Below, piece by piece: positions 1 to 7,506 of a DNA stretch of 64,000 nt. The DNA is from Robinsoniella peoriensis. GTDB taxonomy: Bacteria > Bacillota > Clostridia > Lachnospirales > Lachnospiraceae. The DNA is taken from positions 28,540 through 92,539 of the forward strand of contig NZ_JTGN01000023.1 of assembly GCF_000797495.1 (NCBI RefSeq). Direction: 5' to 3'. Numbering within the stretch: the first letter of the stretch is position 1; every line of letters begins with the position of its first letter. Under the pieces are notes generated by a model, which was given only the letters and a program-made list of their open reading frames with translations, ran no database searches and was not told the DNA's origin. The position numbers and the translations under genes were made by a program.

Positions 1-1
1 C

Positions 2-295
2 TTATTGAAACATGTAAATTTAAAAGGAAGTAACATACTTGCTGATCGTGGATATGACAGTGATAAACTGATTGACTATATCTATGAGCAAGGTGGTGAA
101 CCAACAATTCCATCAAGAAAGGGAGCAAAGTTTGAACGTCATTGCGATTGGTGGCTATATAAAGAGCGGCATCTGATAGAAAAACTCTTTTTAAAGCTAA
201 AGGCATTTCGTAGAATTGCCACCCGCTATGACAAACTTGCATTCACCTATCTGGGATTTTTGTGTATCGCTTCAATATTAATTTGGTTAAAATGA
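2..295 (+). CDS. IS5-type DDE transposase, C-terminal part (cut by window edge)
   Basis: This frame is open to the left window edge, so only about the last 98 residues are present. They contain the LADRGYDSD block with the second catalytic Asp and the later ERHLIEKLF block, where the catalytic Glu of IS5/IS1182-like DDE transposases lies, followed by the usual hydrophobic end (TYLGFLCIASILIWL). The stop codon is followed 10 bases later by an inverted-repeat end that ends in CTAG (306-327). The protein would cut and join the ends of its own element. Whether the whole element is intact cannot be judged here. The family call is good; the exact subgroup (IS427-like is my guess) is not settled. 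Confidence 0.85.
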   Translation, partial: LLKHVNLKGSNILADRGYDSDKLIDYIYEQGGEPTIPSRKGAKFERHCDWWLYKERHLIEKLFLKLKAFRRIATRYDKLAFTYLGFLCIASILIWLK

Positions 296-305
296 CCAAT
301 GTGTA

Positions 306-327
306 GCAATTTTCAAACACGCTCTAG
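306..327. mobile_element. Right terminal inverted repeat of the IS at the left edge
   Basis: Read inward on the minus strand, the end starts CTAGAGCGTGTTTGAAAATT. It lies 10 bases after the transposase stop. It matches the left end of the MITE at 26656-26677 at 21 of 22 positions, so one transposase could act on both. The other end of this IS is outside the window, so a target duplication cannot be checked. The element ends 17 bases from the stop codon of the GH43 gene at 345. The adjacent bases form an 8-bp stem (AAACACGC with GCGTGTTT) across the junction. Confidence 0.7.
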
Positions 328-344
328 CGCGTGTTTTACACTTA

Positions 345-3300
345 TTACTTTTTCTTTACATTGATTACTATCTTAGCACTTTTACCATTAAATGTAGTTA
401 CCTTAATGGTTGCTTTTCCTTTTTTCTTTGCAGTAACTTTTCCGGTTGATGAAACAACAGCCACTGATGAATTGTAAGATTTATATTTTAGCCTATAACT
501 GGCTGTCTTTGATGGGAAGTTTACTTTTATCCTCCAGGACTTTCCTTTCTTCAGATCCTTTGTTTTTGTACTGATTGAAATTGCCTTTGGTGCTTTTTTT
601 ACAGTGACCTTGCAGTAACTCTTTTTGCCATTTGCTGTCTTTACTGTAATCGTAGCCTTTCCAGGCTTTCTTCCGGTGATCTCTCCCTTTGACGTCACCT
701 TCACTACTGACTTCTTGTTTGAACTCCAGGTAACTTTCTGAGATGCATTTGCGGGTTTAACTGCTGCTTTTAATTTTACCTTTTCTTTGGCTCCAATGGT
801 GATTTTTGTTTTGTTTAGTGTCACTTTTGATGCTTTCGGCGTTTCCGGTACCGGCGGTTTGGGCGGAGTCTGGTTCTTCGTAAAGTTTGCTGTCAGCTTT
901 TTGGATGCTGTTATATTTCGGTCACTTCTCTTTGCCGATTTTACTCCGTCACTCCATCCGGTAAAGGTATATCCTGTATTTGCCGTTGCCGTTACTTCAG
1001 TTGTGGAACCGCCCTTCACTATGGTCTGGACAGCTGTTCCGCTGATTTTTCCACCCGTCTGTGCCACGTACTCTACTGTTACCTTTTCTTCTGCTTTTTT
1101 GGTTACGGTTACCTTTAAAGATACGGTACTGTATGCATCCAGTAATTCTTCTTCATAGGTCATTTTTAATATAGGTGAGCCGTCGGCTGTCCAATGTACG
1201 CGTTTTAATCTTGCATGGCGGCAGGGGTCGTTCAGTGGCTCTCCGTTATAGGAGCTGTTATTACCATTATAATCAGAACCGCATTTCCGGTAATTATGGG
1301 AAGTTGGCCTTGCGTGGTATACGAAGATCGCATTCCCGTCCTGATCTACCGTAAAGGAGTTGTGTCCAGGTCCTTCTTCTCCATTTACATCCCTTGATGT
1401 AAGCAGCGGATAAGGGCTCTTCGTCCAATTGGCTGGATCCAGCAAATCTTCCCCTCCTTTTGCACTGCACATACCAATGGCGTATTCTGACCCGGTTCCG
1501 GATGCAGAGTAACACATAAATATATTGCCGTCTTTCTGTAAAACAGTTGCTCCTTCATTTACGCAATAACGGATCCGTTCCCATCCATAATCAGAACAGG
1601 TAATACGGGTAGGCTCTGAAGTCACCAGCCATGGCTGCTGCTCATCCACACTGGCTATAAATAAATCAGTACTGGAGCCCTGATAAGCTGCGGTAGGTTT
1701 GCCTGCCCAGATTACATAGGACTGTCCGTTCACTTCATCTTTAAAGTAAGTCATGTCCAGACAGAAGGACCTGCTAAACGGATTTTCCGATACCTCTGAA
1801 GTTACACCCAGTTTATAGTCTGTCCATTCGGATTCCTGACCGGATGCCTGTAATGCAGTTTCATAAGGATCACGGTCTCCGGGCAGTACCAGTGCATGGC
1901 AATAGATATCAAATAAATTACTGCTGTGGCTTTCTGTGAAATAGATAACCCAGTTATCACCCACTCTGTGTATTTCCGGTGCCCAGATATAGCGGTATCC
2001 TCTGGAGGCGTAGTCTGCTCCATCATAGAATCCCTGGTTTCCGGCCTTCCAGACGGTTACCTGGGTACTTCTGTCCTGCAGCCCTTCCAGTGTCTTAGAA
2101 CGTCTTAAAACTACACGGTCATACTGTTCCAGCTGATCGTTTGAATCAATCTGATCCTGATCCTCCGGGAAATATGAACCGGTCATATAATAATATCCGC
2201 TCTGTTCATCCCAGTAAATGCAGGGATCCGCCATGCCTTCCACGAATTTTGTCTCATCGTAATATACCGTACCGGTTTCTTCATTATAATTATCCGGATC
2301 ATCCGGATTTGCATTCTCCGGATCATCTTCCGGAAGGGTGCTTCCATTTAATTCTTTTAATTTATTGATATACTGGGTCTGAACCACCTTACCGGTTAAT
2401 GTATACTCTCCCGGTTGGGATAAGCTGATGCCCTGCAGCGCTCCCTCCCAGTCGATACTGAATTTCTGACTGGATCCGTCTGTATAAACTGCATTAACAC
2501 TTGGGTACAGTTTTTCCAGCTCCTGTTCCGTAAGCCCCTGCTGCGCATCTACATTTAAGCCGGTCAGGGACTCCAGTCCATTATTTACAACTGTCCCCAG
2601 TTTATTTACGATATACCGGTACTCTTCTTCTGTCAGGGAAACCGCATTTCCAAGGGTGATCTGCTCATCTGTGTCTAATATATTTTCCCCATTCAGCATT
2701 AATGTAAAATTAGAACGTTTCAATGGCAATGCATTTAATTCAGTTTCTGATACCATAATGTCATCATAATAAGCTACTCCATCTGTGGAAGTAAACAGAT
2801 GGATTCCCCTGGAGGACGTCGCATCCGGCGCCGCCACTGTAAATCCCTCTTCTGTCTTAAAGATACGGGGATCTGTAACCTGAAGCGTGCCATTGGTATT
2901 CTTGGAGAAAATCACTGCACCACCATTGTTCAGAACTTCAAAGTTTTTTCCGTCTTTGCTCACAGCCATGTAGACACTGCGGGTTTCCTGGGCTACATTT
3001 GCTGCGGAGGCATAGAAGTCTGTAGAAGTGGAATATACAGCTGCATAATATCCCTCCTGCAGTTCCCTGACTGACTCTACTCCATGTACTGTAATTTCAA
3101 ATGCTTCTGATTCCATACCGCTAACGATTGCTGTCACATGTGCAGTCCCTTCGGAAATTCCTCTTGCAACACCCTTTTCGTCTACCGTAAGTACCTCTGG
3201 ATTATCAGATACCCAGGTTACTGTCTTGTCTACATTTGTAGATGCGGGCTGCAGTGTAACGCTGAGGCGGATACTTTTATCTTCATCCACCGTATTTTTG

Positions 3301-4370
3301 CCTGAAATAGTGACACTCTCCAAGGGGATTGGCACCATGGTTTCCTGATATAGAGCAGAAACTTCATCATCAGTCAGTGCTTTTCCATAGAAGGAAACGT
3401 CATCCAGCATAGCTCCGGCACATTTCCAGTATGTTGCCAGGCTGGCGCCCAGACGGACATTGGTTGCGGATGGATCTTCGGCAAGGCCTCCTGTGAGATC
3501 GCTGATCATCTGCCCGTATTTCTCGGAACCGGAGGTAATGGTATGCTGCTTTTTCACACCGTCGCTATAAAAAGTGATTCCGGACTCTGTGACTGTCATG
3601 GTAACCATTTTCCATGCATCCTTTTGGTCTAGTCCCAGGCTGGCAACGGAAAAATCTGTATAAAAAGTATTCTGGTCTGTGGTATTCCAATAAACCATCA
3701 GCTGGTTCACCGCAAATGTACCCGCTCTTTTACCCGTAGAAGGTGCTACTTCAAAGTCTATCAGACATCTGTCACCGCCTGCTTTGCCCGTAGTCTTTGT
3801 CCAGAAATTGAGGGTAAGGCCATTCTCCGTCTCCTGCCCTGCAAAAGGATTTCCCGGGAGCAGTGCATATCCGCGGTTGTTATAATCCGCCTCATTTAAC
3901 TGAAGCACCTGTCCCCTGTATACATCATTTACCAAGGACGGTTTTTTTCCGCTTCCAACAGTCTCCAGTAAAAGCTTCTGACCGTCATATTCAAGCGCCT
4001 TTCCATCCGATGACAGCTTATAATCAGTAAAGTCATAGTTCTTAAGAGCCGTGGAGGAGATTTCCCCGGTTGCTTTATTTTCCACGGACTGTTTCTGATT
4101 ACCGGGCTGTTCCAGAACTTCATCCAGATCTGTGTTCACGTCCTGCTGATCCTGTGGTTTTTCTGTCTGTAACAGAACCTCCGATTGATCTGTCTCCTTA
4201 GCCGATTCACCGTCCTGCTTTTCTGACTCAGGTGTAATGGCTGCACTATCCTGTTCCTGTATTTCGATTGCCGTATTTTCGCTGGCAAATACGGTACCTG
4301 ACATCGGTGTAGCCGCCACTGCTACCGCGGTTACCACTGCCAAAATCTTTTTATATATTTTATTTTTCAT
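345..4370 (-). CDS. Secreted multidomain GH43 glycosidase (LamG, Big_2, GH43, InlB-type repeat, 2x Big_2)
   Basis: This is a likely extracellular arabinofuranosidase- or xylosidase-type enzyme of 1341 residues. In order it has a signal peptide (1-30), a Gln/Glu-rich linker (to about 100), a LamG/concanavalin-like domain (107-345), a Big_2 Ig-like domain (350-433), a poorly assigned region, a GH43 five-blade propeller (about 700-1075), a divergent InlB B-repeat (about 1087-1162) and two very basic Big_2 domains to the end. Candidate GH43 residues are Asp715 (MADPCIYW), Asp872 (CLDMTYF) and Glu939 (VNEGATVL). The ATG at 4370 gives the signal peptide but has no Shine-Dalgarno of its own; it overlaps the end of a small upstream ORF. 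A GTG at 4439 with an AAAGGA site is an alternative start. There is no LPXTG motif. It is the last gene of the 9753-345 cluster. Substrate is inferred only from family. Confidence 0.85.
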   Translation of the reverse strand: MKNKIYKKILAVVTAVAVAATPMSGTVFASENTAIEIQEQDSAAITPESEKQDGESAKETDQSEVLLQTEKPQDQQDVNTDLDEVLEQPGNQKQSVENKATGEISSTALKNYDFTDYKLSSDGKALEYDGQKLLLETVGSGKKPSLVNDVYRGQVLQLNEADYNNRGYALLPGNPFAGQETENGLTLNFWTKTTGKAGGDRCLIDFEVAPSTGKRAGTFAVNQLMVYWNTTDQNTFYTDFSVASLGLDQKDAWKMVTMTVTESGITFYSDGVKKQHTITSGSEKYGQMISDLTGGLAEDPSATNVRLGASLATYWKCAGAMLDDVSFYGKALTDDEVSALYQETMVPIPLESVTISGKNTVDEDKSIRLSVTLQPASTNVDKTVTWVSDNPEVLTVDEKGVARGISEGTAHVTAIVSGMESEAFEITVHGVESVRELQEGYYAAVYSTSTDFYASAANVAQETRSVYMAVSKDGKNFEVLNNGGAVIFSKNTNGTLQVTDPRIFKTEEGFTVAAPDATSSRGIHLFTSTDGVAYYDDIMVSETELNALPLKRSNFTLMLNGENILDTDEQITLGNAVSLTEEEYRYIVNKLGTVVNNGLESLTGLNVDAQQGLTEQELEKLYPSVNAVYTDGSSQKFSIDWEGALQGISLSQPGEYTLTGKVVQTQYINKLKELNGSTLPEDDPENANPDDPDNYNEETGTVYYDETKFVEGMADPCIYWDEQSGYYYMTGSYFPEDQDQIDSNDQLEQYDRVVLRRSKTLEGLQDRSTQVTVWKAGNQGFYDGADYASRGYRYIWAPEIHRVGDNWVIYFTESHSSNLFDIYCHALVLPGDRDPYETALQASGQESEWTDYKLGVTSEVSENPFSRSFCLDMTYFKDEVNGQSYVIWAGKPTAAYQGSSTDLFIASVDEQQPWLVTSEPTRITCSDYGWERIRYCVNEGATVLQKDGNIFMCYSASGTGSEYAIGMCSAKGGEDLLDPANWTKSPYPLLTSRDVNGEEGPGHNSFTVDQDGNAIFVYHARPTSHNYRKCGSDYNGNNSSYNGEPLNDPCRHARLKRVHWTADGSPILKMTYEEELLDAYSTVSLKVTVTKKAEEKVTVEYVAQTGGKISGTAVQTIVKGGSTTEVTATANTGYTFTGWSDGVKSAKRSDRNITASKKLTANFTKNQTPPKPPVPETPKASKVTLNKTKITIGAKEKVKLKAAVKPANASQKVTWSSNKKSVVKVTSKGEITGRKPGKATITVKTANGKKSYCKVTVKKAPKAISISTKTKDLKKGKSWRIKVNFPSKTASYRLKYKSYNSSVAVVSSTGKVTAKKKGKATIKVTTFNGKSAKIVINVKKK

Positions 4371-4476
4371 TTTTATACCCATTGTATATTGCAGGCTTGC
4401 CTGCAATACTGCCACAATAAAACAGATTGAAAGAATCACACCGTGGCATCCTTTCTATAACATAATTTTCTTTCAA
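4360..4476 (-). CDS. Possible 38-residue leader ORF coupled to the GH43 gene
   Basis: A TTG codon at 4476 lies six bases after a strong GGGAGG ribosome site (4483-4488) and opens a 38-codon frame. Its TAA overlaps the first codons of the GH43 gene by 11 bases. The GH43 ATG has no ribosome site of its own, so coupled translation would explain how it is started. The ORF spans a 22-bp palindrome (4387-4408). The peptide has no recognised relatives that I can name. It could instead be a chance frame, with the GH43 gene starting at the in-frame GTG at 4439. Confidence 0.35.
   Translation of the reverse strand: MKENYVIERMPRCDSFNLFYCGSIAGKPAIYNGYKNEK
4387..4408. promoter_or_regulatory. 22-bp perfect palindrome near the GH43 translation start
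   Basis: TATTGCAGGC is followed at once by GCCTGCAATA with two central bases between them. It sits 17 bases upstream of the GH43 ATG. As DNA it could be a dimeric operator; as RNA it would form a 10-bp hairpin close to the start codon. It lies inside the possible leader ORF. No regulator is assigned. Confidence 0.4.
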
Positions 4477-4612
4477 CCTTTTCCTCCCTTTACTGCTCAT
4501 CAAATGTAAATGAACTTCCATAAAAGCATAATTTTGAAATCCTCTCCAGTCTGCAAGCCGGAGCTTCTGCCCACAGGCAGACCTGCAGATCATTTCCGGA
4601 AGCTCTGAAGTT
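4440..4612 (-). other. Structured spacer between two surface-protein genes
   Basis: Read on the minus strand, this spacer holds GAGCTTC and GAAGCTC arms around an inner CTGC/GCAG stem (about 4555-4605), then the GGGAGG ribosome site at 4483-4488. I see no T-run after the stem, so it is not a clear terminator. Transcription probably reads through from the upstream LamG gene. Confidence 0.3.
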
Positions 4613-7489
4613 CTATTTTATTTTGATTGTCTTCTTCATGGTCACCCCTGATACCTTTGCTGTTACCACAACCCCGCCTTTTTTTAAAGCTTTCATTTTA
4701 CCTTTTGCCGATATCCGGGCTAATTTTTTATTATTTACCGACCATTTCACTTTACCTGAAATACCGGCAACTTTTAAGGTAATTGATTTTTTTGCTTTTA
4801 CACTGCTTTTTCCGGTTATTCCACCCACCGATATACTGACCGATCGTGTAATACTCTTTCCATCAACTGCAACCGTTACTCTAACAGTCCCTTTTCCGGT
4901 TTTCTTTCCCGTTACTTTTCCACTGGAATTTACTGTAACTGCACCGGATGCCTGATAAGTTATCTTGGGATTTTTGGCTTTGACTTCATTTGGACAGCTG
5001 ACTGCTATCTTCGTTGCAGATCCTTTTGCAATTTTAGTCTTTGCGGATTTTGCAGTCACCTTTGACAAATCCACAACTGCTGCTGGAGGCTGTTTCTCTT
5101 CCTCAACTGTTGCTATCGTTATAAAATCCACCGGATATCCATCTGCCCCTGAGATAACTCTGGCAGTGAGAAGTGCATACCCTGCCTTTTGTGCAACTGC
5201 TGTACCATTTTCATATTTCACCACATCCGGAGCACTGGAACTGTAGCTTACGGTAACGCTATTTTTTAACTGATCCGGCAGGCGGAATATCGTTGCTGTT
5301 CCCTTTACTTTTAATGATACTTTAGAAGCAGGCTCGGCTTTTTTCAGCGTATCCCATACACTGTCATAGCTGTTCTCAAAGCGCAGACTCTTCACTGCCC
5401 TTTTTAACATGGCGGCTGCTGCATCTGCTTCCCCCTGGGAAACAATCCCCGCTGCTGACTCCAGTGCTGCATATAACTGTTTCCTGGATATAGCACTTAA
5501 ATACGGCGTATCATAAGACCGTGCATCCTGTACAAGTGCATTGAGCTCTATTAGATTCAGTGCCTTTACCTTCACGGTAAATGACTTTTCGGCTGTAACC
5601 ATTCTGGCTGTGAGAACCACCTGGGTATCAGCGGATGGGTTGTTAACTTTTCCCAGCCCCGTCACTACCTCAGGCACCGATGATTCCCAGACTACATCCA
5701 TGGCATTAACTTTTAAAGGCAGCTTTAAATCATAAGCTACTGCATCCATACTTCCATTTCTGCTTCCCAGCAATATGCTATCCGTTACCGCATTATCCAG
5801 CTTTTCCTGAATGGCTTCCCGGTAAGCGGAATTTGTTCCTGCCACATCTAAATCGGACAAGGCTTTATTGTGAATTTTAAAGGATGAAATTTTGCCCTGG
5901 AAATTATCGTCACCTGTCCAGCAGGATTTTCCTATGTATCCCAGTATGTCATTTTCCGTACCCGGAGTTACTACATCATCCATGATGCTGTAACCGGTCT
6001 GTTTTTCATCAATTTTAATTCCGTCCACATAGAGGGTGATGGTTCCCCGGTCAAATACCATAAATACAGTGTAATATTCCTCATTTTTATTCAGCGGTGT
6101 ATTCTGGAATAGAATTTCGGTATTGCTGTCCTTGATTCCTCCCCGAAGATTTCCGCCGGAAAAGGATGGACAGCAGAACATATAATTAGCTCCGCTTTTC
6201 CGGACTTTAGAGCCAAGGGTGAATAACCAGGCGTTCGTACCGCCGCTTCTGCTGTAAGTTGCTTCAACGGTAAACTGCTCTTTATCGGCAAGATCATCCA
6301 TAATGGATACCGGGAACTGTACATAGCTGTTTTTCCCTGTTATATGCATAACATCCCGGTCATTTTCCGTATCAAAGGATACGCCTTGCGGATTTATAAT
6401 CGTTCCATCATTCCCATGTCCGGATATGTCAAGCAGCCGGTCGCCGTCAACAGATGCCATCTGATATTCAACTGCCAGATTCTCATTTACTTCTTCCGGG
6501 TCATTTACGGTAACCGCAGTTGTCTCTGTTTTGGCTGTTTCACCGATACTCACCGTAGTTGTAATCTGCGTATTTCCTTTTTGGAGTCCGGTAACCATTC
6601 CCTCTTCATTTACTTCTGCTATAGTGCTGTCCAGAGACTCATAGGTAATCGTTACGTCTTCCGGTGTTACGCCTGCCGGAAGGCTGACATTAATCTTTGC
6701 CGCTTCATCCTTCATAAGCAGGATGCTCTTCTGTACATGAAAGCCTTCCTCACCCAGAATCTGCTCCGGAGAAAAGTCTCCATACAGTTTCAGGATCTGT
6801 GTATCGGTCAGCGCCTGATCATAAATGCTGATATCATCCGCCAGACCTTTGAATTCTTCATCCCAATTACTGACTCCCAGATAAATATCCTGATTTTGTC
6901 CGCTTAAGGCACTGGATGCCAATCCATAGCCGACCTTTTTACCATTTACGTAAACGGCTGTTTCTTCTCCATTTCCGGAAAGGGTAAGCATACTCCATTC
7001 TTCGGAGGGGATGTCTGCTTTGGCAATGACTGTCCAGGAATATGAGGTGCCCTCTTCCCGGGTCCAGAGCTTGTAATTATTTTCCCCTTTATTGCCGGAT
7101 AGAGCCACCCATTTTTCCGGTGAATGATACCCAAGAAACAGGATTGGACTATTGTCTGTGATAGGGGCATCCGGTTTTACCCACAGGGATATCGTATAGG
7201 ATTCTCCTATATTCTTCTGATTCATTTTCAAGCCATATTCGCCAAGCTCAATTGCCTGATCAGCTTCTTCTGCACTCCGGCCCTGGGCAAATGTTACATC
7301 TCCTTTGTAATCGCTAAGCCCCGTTACAATAGCCCGGGGACCTTCAGTCATTCCGTCATTAAAGTCATAATATGCCAGCGGCACAGGATCTGGCTCCTGG
7401 GCTAAAGCTGTGACTGCCTGAACACAAAAAGCTGTTGATACAGCCATGACTCCGGTAAAAGCTGCATATAATAATTTTCTGAACTTCAT
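4613..7489 (-). CDS. Secreted LamG/FIVAR/Ig-like surface protein without a catalytic domain
   Basis: This protein of about 958 residues has a signal peptide (1-31), a LamG-type jelly roll (37-240), an Ig-like domain (250-335), a second LamG domain (336-560), an Ig-like domain (564-644), a FIVAR-type helical repeat (647-707) and Ig/Big_2-like domains to the end. I recognise no hydrolase motif, so glycan binding or a spacer role at the cell surface is the likely job. The upstream ATG at 7507 overlaps the TAA of the GH43-CBM42 gene, but the GGGGGAG ribosome site lies inside those first codons. The ATG at 7489, seven bases after the site and directly before the signal peptide, is therefore preferred. 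It sits between two GH43 genes in one orientation, which suggests joint expression. Confidence 0.8.
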   Translation of the reverse strand: MKFRKLLYAAFTGVMAVSTAFCVQAVTALAQEPDPVPLAYYDFNDGMTEGPRAIVTGLSDYKGDVTFAQGRSAEEADQAIELGEYGLKMNQKNIGESYTISLWVKPDAPITDNSPILFLGYHSPEKWVALSGNKGENNYKLWTREEGTSYSWTVIAKADIPSEEWSMLTLSGNGEETAVYVNGKKVGYGLASSALSGQNQDIYLGVSNWDEEFKGLADDISIYDQALTDTQILKLYGDFSPEQILGEEGFHVQKSILLMKDEAAKINVSLPAGVTPEDVTITYESLDSTIAEVNEEGMVTGLQKGNTQITTTVSIGETAKTETTAVTVNDPEEVNENLAVEYQMASVDGDRLLDISGHGNDGTIINPQGVSFDTENDRDVMHITGKNSYVQFPVSIMDDLADKEQFTVEATYSRSGGTNAWLFTLGSKVRKSGANYMFCCPSFSGGNLRGGIKDSNTEILFQNTPLNKNEEYYTVFMVFDRGTITLYVDGIKIDEKQTGYSIMDDVVTPGTENDILGYIGKSCWTGDDNFQGKISSFKIHNKALSDLDVAGTNSAYREAIQEKLDNAVTDSILLGSRNGSMDAVAYDLKLPLKVNAMDVVWESSVPEVVTGLGKVNNPSADTQVVLTARMVTAEKSFTVKVKALNLIELNALVQDARSYDTPYLSAISRKQLYAALESAAGIVSQGEADAAAAMLKRAVKSLRFENSYDSVWDTLKKAEPASKVSLKVKGTATIFRLPDQLKNSVTVSYSSSAPDVVKYENGTAVAQKAGYALLTARVISGADGYPVDFITIATVEEEKQPPAAVVDLSKVTAKSAKTKIAKGSATKIAVSCPNEVKAKNPKITYQASGAVTVNSSGKVTGKKTGKGTVRVTVAVDGKSITRSVSISVGGITGKSSVKAKKSITLKVAGISGKVKWSVNNKKLARISAKGKMKALKKGGVVVTAKVSGVTMKKTIKIK

Positions 7490-7506
7490 ATTCATTCTCC
7501 CCCTCA

